Source of the DNA: Calditrichota bacterium
GTDB lineage: Bacteria > Zhuqueibacterota > Zhuqueibacteria > Zhuqueibacterales > Geothermadaptataceae
Length of the DNA stretch: 64,000 nt
Direction: 5' to 3'
Assembly: GCA_008501765.1 (NCBI GenBank)
Contig: QQUE01000008.1
Coordinates: 1-64,000 of the forward strand
In this document: piece by piece, positions 1 to 7,922 of the stretch
How positions within the stretch are numbered: the first letter of the stretch is position 1
Layout of the letters: every line of letters starts with the position of its first letter
Notes under the pieces: model-generated
The model's database searches: none
Seen by the model: the letters and a program-made list of their open reading frames with translations, nothing else
What the model was told of the DNA's origin: nothing
Translations under genes and position numbers: made by a program

Positions 1-480
1 TGTTGTTGAATTTTGAGCGATTGTTGTAGATATTTTAGAGCGGTGTCGTAGTCGCCCCTTGCTTTGTAAATTTGGCTGAGATTATTTAGTGTGGTCCCTT
101 CTCCGCTTTTATCTCCGATTTGTTGTTTAATTTTGAGCGATTGTTGTAGATATTTTAGAGCGGTGTCGTAGTCGCCCCTTGCTTTGTAAATTTGGCTGAG
201 ATTATTTAGTGTGGTCCCTTCTCCGCTTTTATCTCCGATTTGTTGTGTAATTTTGAGCGATTGTTGTAGATATTTTAGAGCGGTGTCGTAGTCGCCCCTT
301 GCTTTGTAAATTTGGCTGAGATTATTTAGTGTGGTCCCTTCTCCGCTTTTATCTCCGATTTGTTGTCTTATTTTGAGCGATTGTTGTAGATATTTTAGAG
401 CGGTTTCGTAGTCGCCTTTCGCATCATAAATTTGGCTGATATTATTTAGTGTGGTTCCGAGATTTTCAAGCTCTTCTTCG
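1..480 (-). repeat. Tandem 120-bp TPR-coding repeats with one variable codon
   Basis: Three units (1-120, 121-240, 241-360) are identical at 117 or more of 120 bases. A fourth (361-480) matches in its 5' part on the plus strand and then diverges. Each unit encodes a 40-residue TPR. The units differ essentially at one codon after SLKI: AGA (Arg, 366-368), ACA (Thr, 246-248), AAA (Lys, 126-128) and CAA (Gln, 6-8), read in gene order. The array continues past the window edge. Even synonymous sites are unchanged, which points to very recent duplication or ongoing gene conversion. Confidence 0.95.
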
Positions 481-3038
481 GTTTTGGCCGAATGCACCCG
501 TGTTTCCGCTTTTTGAAAAATCTCGAGTGCAAAATCATAGTCGCCTAGCGTGCGTTGAGAACGGCCAAGAGTATTCAGCGCATTCCAATCCATGGCCGAT
601 TCGTTTTCTCGGTAGCACTGCAACAGCAGGGCAAAACCCTCGCGAAAACGCTGGCTATCCACAAAAAAACGGCCGAGATCGGAGCGCAAAGCAAATGCCT
701 CCTGCGTCAGGCCGGCTTGTTCAAAATGGGCAATGGCGCGCAGATCATCGCTGATAAGCCGTGTCACCTGTTCACCGTAATGACGCCAAATATGTGCCAG
801 CGCTGCGTGCGCTGCTTTTTTTTCGGCAGCGGGCAGGGGCACGTTTTTTTGCAGCAGTTCGCGCACCAGCGGCGGGGCAAAATAAAATTGAATGCCAAGA
901 GGGTGGGGGGTGGGCTGCAGCAAAGTCAGACCGCTGCAGCGGGTAAGCAGAGCCGTAGCCTGTTTGCTGGGCCACAGTGCCGTAGCGGCGTCTTCGGGCA
1001 GCGGATTTTCTTCCAGCGCTAATTTGGCAAGAAATTTTCTTTCCTCTTCACCAAGCAGATCGAGCAATTGCTTAAATAATAAATTCTGTTGCATGTGCTG
1101 CAGCACATGCTGCTTAGCCTGGCGGGCGCTTTTCTTTTTTTCTTTTTCGTAGGTCTGTTTCAGCGCCTGCCAATCGCTGTGGCGGGTGGCGCTTTTATCG
1201 GCGCTGTCGCGTGCCTGGCCGAGCAGGCAGGCACACCACTCAATACTGCGGAAATTGCCGCCCAATGTCGCGTAAATATCATTTTTTACTTTCGCTGTTA
1301 CTTCGGCTGGCCAGTCCCAATTGCGCAGCAGGCGCAAAATATCACCGTGGCTGGCGTCGCCAAGGGCAGCAGGTGTAGTTTGAGCGCGTACACTTTCGCT
1401 GGCAATCGGGTGGCGGCAGGTAAGTAGCGTGTGAACATTAGTCTGGCCGGTGAGTAGAGTAACCAGTTCGCCAAGTCCGGTAAAATCAGCCGTAAATTCC
1501 ATGGTTTGCAAATCAAGCGCGTCTTCCAGGTTATCCACAATAAAAATGCAGCTCAGGCTTGGAGCCAGGGCATATAGGTACAAGGAGATCACTTGCAAGG
1601 CTGTGGTGGCAGCCTGTTTTTGTTTTTCGTCAATAGGCAAGTTATTCGCAGTGCAGGCCTGTTGCAGTTGTTCGATCAATATTTCCAGTTCAAAAGGCGG
1701 CGCCAGGGTGAAAATAGCTGTGTCCGCACTTTCCCGCTGCAGGCGCAGGGCAAAATGACCGGCCAGTGTGGTTTTGCCCACGCCGCCAATCCCGTGAATG
1801 AGCAGGTGCGGCATGGCGCCACTGGCCCAGCGGCGGTAATGGGCGCGAATAAAACGCCGCCTGCCAATAAAACCCTGGCTGCGGAATGGAATCTGTCCGA
1901 TTTGTATATCGCGCACGGCCTGTCGCGTCGGTGCCTTTTCGCTTGTGCCGTTGTTCCAGGTCAGATTTTTTACTGAAGAATAGAGCACGGGAATGCTCCA
2001 TTGCAATCCATCGCTCTGCAAAACCGCCCGGGCTCGCGCCATAGCCGCATCGAGGGGAATATCCTGCAGCAGTGCCTGGTACAGCGTTGCAGCAAAATTC
2101 GTGGCGCTGCTATCGGCCACCGAAAGCTGCATGCCAATCACATTGGCAAAATTGACAGCATGCATGCGTTGTGCAAAAGAGGCAATGCCGTCACGGGCAT
2201 CAAAATCGGCTGTCTGACAGGCAGCAAGCAACAGCAGCGGTGGACGGTTTTGCGCGTTTTGAAAACAGGCTTCCAGTTCCTCCGGCGCCACAGCACGGGA
2301 GTTGCCACTGTCTTCATCTTCGAAATGCAATGCCGGTGGGCTTTTTTCTTCGCGCGAGGTGAGATCGATTTCGCCGCGATTGCCGTGCATGCTGAAATGC
2401 ACCACGTGATAGGGCGCCTGTTCGAGCCAGCGTTTGAGTGTACTCAAGCGGCCATCTTCGGCTATGTCGAGAATCACCTTTCCGGCAGAAATTTTTTCAT
2501 CCAATGCTGCTTCAATCGCATTGATTTCGCCTTCGTAATCCAGGCGTGCTTTTTCGGGGTCGAGATCTTCCGGTGCGCTGATAAACAGCAAAATACGCAG
2601 CGGTTTCGGCGGTAGATTGCTCAGTTCGTTGTGCAACTTTCTTGCGCGGCGTACAAAGGCGATGTTGGGGTTGTGAGCAAGCACGCCCAACTCCGGATCG
2701 GCATCGGCAGCCAGTTCCCACGGCAGGCTTTGCATTGTTGCGTCTCCGGCAATATTGAGTTGCAGGAATTGGGTGTTGATGACAGCGTCGTCGAGTTTTT
2801 CTTTAAATGACCCAGCGCCACCGTCAACACAGTCGAACAGCGCAGCGCTGAGTGTGCCGGCGAGTTCACTAAGCGTGTGAGTAAAATTTTGCTGGCGGCG
2901 TTCCTTTTCGGCAGCGGGTTCTTTGCTGTCCGGTCGCTGCTCGAGCATATCCTTAAATTTTTTGGTTAAACGAACGGTGGTGCGGCGTTGATCGTCATCC
3001 AGTTGTGGCGAAATATCGATTGGTAAGGCAGTCCGCAT
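1..3038 (-). CDS. CHAT-protease / STAND NTPase / TPR protein (3' end beyond window)
   Basis: The frame is open from an ATG at 3038 to the window edge (about 1012 codons), so the C-terminus is missing. Seen: a caspase-like CHAT domain at about residues 120-350 with the His in HFSMHG (H218) and the Cys in LLAACQTA (C274); a STAND/NB-ARC-like NTPase with Walker A GIGGVGKT (416-423), a Walker B-like FIVDNLED and a following LLTCRHP strand; then a helical region and TPR units of 40 residues. The start has an AGGGGA ribosome site and lies 18 bp after a zinc-ribbon gene, so it is probably last in a three-gene operon. Known of the family: CHAT-STAND-repeat proteins act as signal-triggered proteases in bacterial conflict or cell-death systems. 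Inferred: the TPRs sense a ligand, the NTPase oligomerises and the protease cuts an unknown target. No stop or frameshift was found inside the frame. Confidence 0.88.
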   Translation of the reverse strand, partial: MRTALPIDISPQLDDDQRRTTVRLTKKFKDMLEQRPDSKEPAAEKERRQQNFTHTLSELAGTLSAALFDCVDGGAGSFKEKLDDAVINTQFLQLNIAGDATMQSLPWELAADADPELGVLAHNPNIAFVRRARKLHNELSNLPPKPLRILLFISAPEDLDPEKARLDYEGEINAIEAALDEKISAGKVILDIAEDGRLSTLKRWLEQAPYHVVHFSMHGNRGEIDLTSREEKSPPALHFEDEDSGNSRAVAPEELEACFQNAQNRPPLLLLAACQTADFDARDGIASFAQRMHAVNFANVIGMQLSVADSSATNFAATLYQALLQDIPLDAAMARARAVLQSDGLQWSIPVLYSSVKNLTWNNGTSEKAPTRQAVRDIQIGQIPFRSQGFIGRRRFIRAHYRRWASGAMPHLLIHGIGGVGKTTLAGHFALRLQRESADTAIFTLAPPFELEILIEQLQQACTANNLPIDEKQKQAATTALQVISLYLYALAPSLSCIFIVDNLEDALDLQTMEFTADFTGLGELVTLLTGQTNVHTLLTCRHPIASESVRAQTTPAALGDASHGDILRLLRNWDWPAEVTAKVKNDIYATLGGNFRSIEWCACLLGQARDSADKSATRHSDWQALKQTYEKEKKKSARQAKQHVLQHMQQNLLFKQLLDLLGEEERKFLAKLALEENPLPEDAATALWPSKQATALLTRCSGLTLLQPTPHPLGIQFYFAPPLVRELLQKNVPLPAAEKKAAHAALAHIWRHYGEQVTRLISDDLRAIAHFEQAGLTQEAFALRSDLGRFFVDSQRFREGFALLLQCYRENESAMDWNALNTLGRSQRTLGDYDFALEIFQKAETRVHSAKTEEELENLGTTLNNISQIYDAKGDYETALKYLQQSLKIRQQIGDKSGEGTTLNNLSQIYKARGDYDTALKYLQQSLKITQQIGDKSGEGTTLNNLSQIYKARGDYDTALKYLQQSLKIKQQIGDKSGEGTTLNNLSQIYKARGDYDTALKYLQQSLKIQQ

Positions 3039-3056
3039 AGCTGTGTCCCCTGTGTG

Positions 3057-3263
3057 TTATTGGTCCTGAGGTTTGATACCCTTATAAGTCGTAATTTCAT
3101 GGGTCATGAATTTCGGCACCTTGATAATATTGTGCTTTTGGCAATAGGGACAATTGATAGCAATTTCGATGGGTGTGTCGTCCTTCTGTTCCTGATCGGA
3201 ACGGGCATGAAATATTTTTTCGCAGTGAGCGCACTCAATTTTGATTATTTTCGGCTCGGGCAT
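3057..3263 (-). CDS. Small zinc-ribbon-like protein
   Basis: A 68-residue protein with two CxxC knuckles, C11-AH-C14 and C38-PY-C41, the usual spacing of a small zinc ribbon. It has no signal peptide or membrane segment. The start is well supported: an AGGAGG ribosome site lies a few bases before the ATG at 3263. It sits between a small membrane-protein gene 50 bp upstream and the CHAT-STAND-TPR gene 18 bp downstream, all on the minus strand, which suggests co-transcription. No family is recognised beyond the zinc-ribbon pattern. It could bind nucleic acid or act as an adaptor for the CHAT protein; both are guesses from context. Confidence 0.75.
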   Translation of the reverse strand: MPEPKIIKIECAHCEKIFHARSDQEQKDDTPIEIAINCPYCQKHNIIKVPKFMTHEITTYKGIKPQDQ

Positions 3264-3313
3264 TTTTCCTCCTGAACGGGATTTTTATACCAGGTACCAG
3301 GCACTTTATCAAT

Positions 3314-3739
3314 TTAAGTTGGAATAATAGATTTCACCGCAAACACGAGCCCGGCGATGAATGTCAGCGCCGAGAAAATCAGGAACCACCATTTCACACG
3401 GTGTGATTTGGCGAGACTGCGGGCAATATCCTTTGGTGAATTTTGAATGTGTTTATACGGCAAGGGCACGATGGTGATCACGGCAAAAACAATGGTACAG
3501 CCCCAGAGAATTACCGGCAGATACGGTGCATCGATCGCAGTTGCAGCCCCGGTTTTTATTTTGAATTGCAAGACCGCGAGATACAATCCGGCAACCACAC
3601 CGACCGAAGTGATGAGTTGCCTTGCGGCATCACTCATGCGACCAAGCCCTGCGACGAACTCTTCCCGTTCCGCCTGTAAAAAGAAAAGCTCGACCTCGTT
3701 GGCTTTGCGACCTTTGATTGATTCTGCATCTTCAGCCAT
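3314..3739 (-). CDS. Small three-helix membrane protein of the CHAT cassette
   Basis: About 141 residues from the ATG at 3739, chosen because AAGGGGA precedes it; an in-frame ATG 33 bp upstream is less likely. It has a charged, soluble N-terminus of about 45 residues, then three hydrophobic segments at about 50-68, 80-102 and 118-137, separated by short charged loops. No catalytic motif is visible and the family is not recognised. Being first in line with the zinc-ribbon and CHAT-STAND-TPR genes, it may be the membrane partner or effector (for example a pore) of that system. That role is inference from neighbourhood only. Confidence 0.7.
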   Translation of the reverse strand: MAEDAESIKGRKANEVELFFLQAEREEFVAGLGRMSDAARQLITSVGVVAGLYLAVLQFKIKTGAATAIDAPYLPVILWGCTIVFAVITIVPLPYKHIQNSPKDIARSLAKSHRVKWWFLIFSALTFIAGLVFAVKSIIPT

Positions 3740-3943
3740 AATTTCCCCTTGGCTTAATGTGATAAATAACAACAGCGTTTGTTTGTTATTGAAACATAAA
3801 ATCGATAGTTATCGGCAGAGTTGCAAGGGATATTTTATACGATGAAATGATTTCCACTGGTAGCCACAGTCTTCGTGGCTGCACATCAAGTGTGAAAACC
3901 GGTCGCTGCGCTTGTCAAAGCGCCTGGCGCTCCCCCTCAATTA

Positions 3944-3968
3944 GGGCCCTTCGACAAGCTCAGGGTCC
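3944..3968. repeat. REP-like palindrome (CCCTTCGACAAGCTCAGGG type)
   Basis: The core CCCTTCGACAAGCTCAGGG at 3947-3965 is an imperfect palindrome, flanked by further G/C pairing. This word is familiar as a dispersed repeat in many environmental bacterial genomes (prior knowledge, not searched here). Only one copy was noticed in this window. Confidence 0.5.
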
Positions 3969-4067
3969 AAATATTCAGGATTTTAATCTCATTCCCAGTT
4001 TAGAAATTGGAAGCTGAATCGATTACTCACCTCCAAACACTTGTGAATTCGGCTACGGCTACAGGAC

Positions 4068-4100
4068 AATCCTGACAGGATTCCAAATCCTGTCAGGATT
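4068..4100. repeat. Perfect 15-bp inverted repeat after the ABC permease gene
   Basis: AATCCTGACAGGATT (4068-4082), a CCA loop, then its exact reverse complement (4086-4100). It lies 14 bp past the stop of the permease gene, where a terminator is expected, but no T-run follows on either strand. It may be a REP-type element or a hairpin that stabilises the 3' end of the mRNA. Confidence 0.65.
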
Positions 4101-4113
4101 ATTCGGCAAAATA

Positions 4114-5304
4114 TCACTCCCGAAAGATAATTTCCTCCCGTTCAAACCATTTTGAACAAAACCACAAGCTCAGCAGCGCCAAAACGATTTGAGAAATGTA
4201 AACAACAATCAACACATCGTATTGCAGGGTGCCGGCGAGAATTTCTTTTGTAGCCAGGGATACGTTGAGCACCGGAATGAGGGCGGTGCCGTAGTTGAGG
4301 GTAATTCCCGGTACCATACCGATGGCTGCCGGCAGAATGACGAGGATATTTCCCGGGGTAATCAAACTTTGCGCCTCTTTGAAACTTTTTGCGAAAATTG
4401 AGATTGAAAGTAAAATCCCGGCTAAAAACACAGTCAGCGGAATCAGCAGCGACAGCACAAGAATCACGCTTTTCGGTTCGAGCAGTGCGCCCAAAACATT
4501 GGTAATTTCTTCGGGGATGTCACCGATTTTTGTGGCTACCAGCATGCCGAGAATTGTCGCGATGGCTGAAGTGCAGCCACTGATCACCACAACCAGAAAT
4601 TTGCCGACGATGATCTGAAAACGGTTCGCCGGTGAGCTTAGCAGCGTCTCGATGGTGCCGCGTTCTTTTTCCCCGGCCGCCAGATCGATGGCAGGATACA
4701 TCGATCCCATAAAACAGAAGAGAATGAAAATGTAGGGCAAAAATCCACCGATCATTTTGCCATATTTTTCCTGGGCGGTGGCAACATCAGTTTGTTCGAG
4801 GCGCAGCACTTTGGCGGTGTTTTTATTCAAATTCAGGCTGATGAATCGCTGCTCGAGCAGATCTTTTTCAAACTGGTCGATTACTTTTTTCAATCGACTC
4901 CAGGTAATATTCGCATCGTTTGTCGATTGATAAAAAACGCTGATCTTGCCCGGTTTAAGCGCGTTAAATTTCTCGCTAAAGTTAGGCGCAAAAATAATTG
5001 CTGCATCCAGTTTGTTGGTGCGAATGTGGGCTTCGACGCTGTCTGCGTCGGCATCGAAAATCAGTTTTATGCCCTCGGCTTCTTCGAGCATGGTTTTAAG
5101 ATGGCTCTCGTTGGCATTGGCAAAATAAGCAACTTTCAGCTCTTTGTCCTGCGCTTTTTTTACCTGGGATGCCCCGATTTTTGCCATGACTGTAAACATA
5201 ACCGGTAGCAGGGCGAAAGGTATGATAAACATGATAATCAGCGTGCGTCGGTCACGTAGCGTGTCGGTTAATTCTTTTTTGAAAATGGTCATTATTGTAT
5301 TCAA
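4114..5304 (-). CDS. ABC-2 type permease, NatB-like
   Basis: A 396-residue membrane protein. An N-terminal membrane segment (about 22-42) is followed by a roughly 130-residue extracytoplasmic region and then about five membrane segments from 190 to the C-terminus. This is the topology of the NatB / ABC-2 family. The TTG start at 5304 overlaps the TGA of the ATPase gene (TTGA) and has an AAGGAGG site; an ATG four codons later (5292) is an alternative. Together with the upstream ATPase it should form an exporter in the inner membrane. NatAB systems extrude sodium in Bacillus, but related pairs move other substrates, so the substrate is unknown. The N-terminal phrase KKELTDTLRDRRTL is typical of this family. 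Confidence 0.88.
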   Translation of the reverse strand: MNTIMTIFKKELTDTLRDRRTLIIMFIIPFALLPVMFTVMAKIGASQVKKAQDKELKVAYFANANESHLKTMLEEAEGIKLIFDADADSVEAHIRTNKLDAAIIFAPNFSEKFNALKPGKISVFYQSTNDANITWSRLKKVIDQFEKDLLEQRFISLNLNKNTAKVLRLEQTDVATAQEKYGKMIGGFLPYIFILFCFMGSMYPAIDLAAGEKERGTIETLLSSPANRFQIIVGKFLVVVISGCTSAIATILGMLVATKIGDIPEEITNVLGALLEPKSVILVLSLLIPLTVFLAGILLSISIFAKSFKEAQSLITPGNILVILPAAIGMVPGITLNYGTALIPVLNVSLATKEILAGTLQYDVLIVVYISQIVLALLSLWFCSKWFEREEIIFRE

Positions 5305-6074
5305 TTCCGCCCTCCTTCCACGAGTCGAATAAATTCATCGGCCAGCGATTTTTCTTGCATATTCGATTCAAAATTGCGGTAGGTTCCGTCATAAAGAAGC
5401 TCACCTTGATGGATGATTGCGAGATCGTCACTGACCAGACTCACTTCACTCATGATGTGCGTCGAAAAGATGATCGTTTTGCCCTCATCTCGCTTCGTTC
5501 GAATCAATTCGATGATGCCTTTCGAGGCGATAACATCCAATCCGGCCGTGGGTTCATCAAATACCAAAACATCGGGATCGTGAATAATGGTGCGTGCGAT
5601 CGAAACTTTCTGTTTCATGCCGGTCGAAAGTTTGGCAATGCGCCTGTTGGCATATTCTTCAATCCCCAACCGGGCGAAAATTTCATCGCGGTTGGCTTTG
5701 AATTTTGTGCTGTCGACATCATTTAAGTCGGCGTGGTATTTTACCATTTCGTGGGGTGTGAGACGGTCGTAGAGCCCGGTTCCACCGGTGAGAAAACCCA
5801 ATTGGCGGCGTACTTTTTCACCATCTGTGACGGTGTCAAAGCCAGCTACTTTTATGGTGCCGCTGGTTGGTTTTAGCATAGTGGCGATCATTCGCAGGGT
5901 TGTGGTTTTGCCTGCGCCGTTCGGGCCCAACAAGGTAAATACACGCCCGGGTTTGCAAGTAAAACTGATTTCTTTCACGGCGTCAATATGTGTTATGGAG
6001 CTTTCTTTGCCGAGCTCCCTTTTTTGTTGCTTACTCAATTTATACCGCTTGGATAAAGAATTGATTTCGATCAT
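5301..6074 (-). CDS. ABC transporter ATP-binding protein, NatA-like
   Basis: 257 residues with Walker A GPNGAGKTT (50-58), a signature LSTGMKQKVS near 150 and Walker B VLVFDEPTAGLD near 170, followed by a switch His in STHIMSE. The order and length fit a single-domain ABC ATPase of the drug/sodium exporter class. The ATG at 6074 has a strong AAGGAGGAG site. The gene overlaps the permease by four bases, so the two are translationally coupled. It powers transport from the cytoplasmic side. Substrate specificity cannot be read from the ATPase. Confidence 0.93.
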   Translation of the reverse strand: MIEINSLSKRYKLSKQQKRELGKESSITHIDAVKEISFTCKPGRVFTLLGPNGAGKTTTLRMIATMLKPTSGTIKVAGFDTVTDGEKVRRQLGFLTGGTGLYDRLTPHEMVKYHADLNDVDSTKFKANRDEIFARLGIEEYANRRIAKLSTGMKQKVSIARTIIHDPDVLVFDEPTAGLDVIASKGIIELIRTKRDEGKTIIFSTHIMSEVSLVSDDLAIIHQGELLYDGTYRNFESNMQEKSLADEFIRLVEGGRN

Positions 6075-6123
6075 CCAGGACTCTCCTCCTTAGTGAAATA
6101 TCAGCCTTTTGATTGATTACAAA

Positions 6124-6510
6124 CTAAAGTTTATCAATTACAGTTTGTAATTTTTGCTGCACATTTTGCGCAATCTGTGCGAGATTGTCGTTCTTAACAG
6201 CGCTCATAGAACTGGTTGGATTTACTGCTGAGACTTCAATTTTACCGGCAATTTTTTCCTGGACTATAAAATTACACGGCAACATAACCCCGATTTTATC
6301 TTCACTTTGCAAGGCTTCATAGGCTAAAGGCGGATTGCAGGCACCAAGAATCTGGTAGCGGTAAAAATCGACATTCAGTTTCTTTTTTAAGGTTTCATTG
6401 ACATTGATTTCGGTGAGTATGCCAAAGCCTTCGCTTGCCAGGGCTGCCGTCACTTTATCGATGGCCTCCTCAAACGAACAATTTAGTTTTTTCGAGATAT
6501 AATAACTCAT
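6124..6510 (-). CDS. DUF302 family protein
   Basis: 128 residues with the DUF302 pattern: an N-terminal segment F-EEAIDKV-AAL-EGFGILTEI, a central ILGACNPP-AYEAL and the LPCNF strand. It is a full-length single-domain protein without signal peptide. AAGGAG precedes the ATG at 6510. It lies 49 bp upstream of the ABC exporter genes on the same strand and may be in the same transcript. DUF302 proteins are small alpha/beta proteins often linked to redox or metal stress, but no reaction is established. The conserved Cys in GACNPP is present. Confidence 0.9.
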   Translation of the reverse strand: MSYYISKKLNCSFEEAIDKVTAALASEGFGILTEINVNETLKKKLNVDFYRYQILGACNPPLAYEALQSEDKIGVMLPCNFIVQEKIAGKIEVSAVNPTSSMSAVKNDNLAQIAQNVQQKLQTVIDKL

Positions 6511-7005
6511 TTTGCAACTCCTTGTGGGGATAAAGTAGATATTGAAAACAGTTGTATTTCTATTTTAAACTCATGATAATTTGTGCTACTTGAATGTATA
6601 AACAATCGTGCATTCAATTATTCAGAGAAATAAAATAAAACTTACGGATTTATCTTTAAATTGCAAAATTTCTTTTGCTTTTCGATTGAGAAAAGGCATT
6701 TTTTTATCATGCTTGCTGGGTTTAACCCAATCTGCAACAGTGCAGGAAAAAGTTAAGTGTACCATCTATTTGATGATCGCGTCATTACCGCAAGCCGTTT
6801 TCCAACAACGTTCGTACACGTGGCTCCCGGCCCTGTGGTCATCGATGACTAAACCACTATGCACTGCAATTGCATAGGTTTGGCCAGGACTGAAAGTCCA
6901 TTATTCAAGCATTAAATTTTCATAATTTGTAAGCCATCTTTTTCAATTGGTCATTAAAATGATCTTTCGCCCAGCGCCTACGCCAAACAGGAAATGCTTT
7001 TATTG

Positions 7006-7083
7006 GCCACAGATTAACACCGATGAAACACGGATTTTTTAAACCCGATAAAATCTGTGTTCAATCAGTGTTAATCAGTGGCT
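7006..7083. repeat. Imperfect inverted repeat (CACAGATTAACAC type)
   Basis: GCCACAGATTAACACCGATG at the left reads back as a near reverse complement at the right (ATCAGTGTTAATCAGTGGC). The inner parts (CACGGATTTTT / AAAATCTGTG) also pair. Similar 'cacagattaacac' palindromes are common dispersed elements in many bacteria (prior knowledge). There is no coding potential. Confidence 0.6.
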
Positions 7084-7379
7084 GAAGTTTCTTAAATTCA
7101 ATATTTGCATTGCATCTTTATTTTTTATGGCATTAACGAAAAGTCTTGCGCTGGAAGCGCATAGTTTTAAACTAGCGCGCAGAAACAATAAATGATTGCA
7201 AATTTCTCAACACAATCAATTGATGGAATTTTAGAATACATCTTTGACCATCATAAAAATCAAGCTGTTTTTGGTATGGATTTTACGGCACGGCAGGGCG
7301 TTGGTTAAAAGTAGGCATGCAATCGAGCTTGATTCATATTAATATTGTGCTTACACCGAACTCACGTTAACTAATCCAT

Positions 7380-7538
7380 TATAGCTATTTGCAAAAGTAA
7401 TGTCCTATGTTTGTCATCCCCGAATGTTTTTATCGGGGATCCAAAATTTGTACAAGCATGGATTCCCGATAGGATCATTCGGGAATGACAAATTGAGGAA
7501 GCTATCATCGGACATTACTTTTGCAAATCAGTATAGCT
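7380..7538. repeat. MITE-like nested inverted repeat
   Basis: Outer arms TATAGCTATTTGCAAAAGTA... (7380-7405) and ...TACTTTTGCAAATCAGTATA (7510-7538) are near-perfect reverse complements. Inside them a second inverted pair, TTGTCATCCCCGAATG (7411-7426) and CATTCGGGAATGACAA (7476-7491), surrounds a GGATCC...GGATTCCC core. Related GTCATTCC / GGAATGAC modules occur at about 23.6 kb and 41.0-41.3 kb. No transposase is encoded. Confidence 0.75.
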
Positions 7539-7574
7539 GAAAAAAAAGATTGCATTTTCAACAAAGAATGAGTA

Positions 7575-7602
7575 TTGTTGTCGCCGTTATTTAAACTATA
7601 AT
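7575..7602 (+). promoter_or_regulatory. Candidate sigma-70 promoter for the 51-codon gene
   Basis: TTGTTG (7575-7580), a 16-bp spacer and a consensus TATAAT (7597-7602). The start codon of the small gene lies 50 bp downstream and a strong terminator 225 bp further on, so this would give a transcript of roughly 250 nt. It is a prediction from sequence only. Confidence 0.5.
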
Positions 7603-7652
7603 ACATTTTTATTTTTGAAATTAATAAATTTTAGAATTGGAGTATTTTCACA

Positions 7653-7808
7653 ATGGCACATATTATTCAAAATATTTTTAATAAAAACAATATTTGTTCA
7701 AATGCGGTGGCAAACAGAGAAGTGAGCCTGAGCACATTGCGCAATATCGTAATTGCAGAGGGTCAATCCTTTGAGGTGTTTCAGAAAATGGCACAAATGC
7801 GGTCGTGA
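7653..7808 (+). CDS. Short 51-residue protein of unknown function
   Basis: ATG at 7653, GGAG ribosome site at 7639-7642 and TGA ending at 7808. The 51-residue product has an Asn/Ile-rich N-terminal third, a single Cys15 and a helical-looking C-terminal half ending in FQKMAQMRS. It has no membrane segment, zinc motif or signal peptide. Its own promoter-like sequence upstream and the strong terminator 19 bp after the stop argue that the unit is transcribed. The peptide may be real, or the transcript may be a small RNA that happens to contain a frame. No family is recognised. It lies in an otherwise gene-free region beside repeats. Confidence 0.5.
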   Translation: MAHIIQNIFNKNNICSNAVANREVSLSTLRNIVIAEGQSFEVFQKMAQMRS

Positions 7809-7826
7809 TATTTAGCAGAATTTACG

Positions 7827-7858
7827 AAAAAGGCAGATGATCACCATCTGCCTTTTTT
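7827..7858 (+). terminator. Strong Rho-independent terminator
   Basis: AAAAAGGCAGATG (7827-7839), a five-base loop, and CATCTGCCTTTTT (7845-7857) with a six-T run. The A-tract on the left makes it work in both directions, so it may also end the giant kinase gene on the minus strand (stop at 7923). Confidence 0.9.
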
Positions 7859-7922
7859 AATTAATCGCATTATTTCCTCCCCCTTGGTAATTCTTTCGAT
7901 CTAATTAATCCCATCAGAAACT

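Larger units (their letters stand above)
3740..4113. other. Intergenic spacer with palindromic repeats
   Basis: No gene is seen in these 374 bases. The spacer holds two dispersed-type palindromes listed separately (3944-3968 and 4068-4100) and otherwise unstructured sequence. The promoter of the membrane-protein / zinc-ribbon / CHAT operon should lie in its left part, but no clear -10/-35 pair can be assigned. Confidence 0.5.
6511..7574. other. Long non-coding spacer with repeat elements
   Basis: About 1.1 kb without a convincing gene. A short plus-strand frame at 6608-6877 lacks a ribosome site and resembles nothing known. The right half carries two inverted-repeat elements (7006-7083 and 7380-7538), listed separately. 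This looks like a landing zone for small non-autonomous elements. Confidence 0.6.

Noticed and set aside
1..480. Evenly spaced identical repeats suggesting a CRISPR array
   Set aside because: The period is exactly 120 bp with no distinct spacers and the units are in frame within a long coding region as TPRs.
449..2615. Several plus-strand frames of 60-200 codons opposite the CHAT gene
   Set aside because: They are antisense shadows: the minus-strand frame is continuous and carries CHAT, Walker A and TPR motifs.
6608..6877. 89-codon plus-strand frame
   Set aside because: No ribosome site, no recognisable feature and it lies among repeats; kept as spacer.
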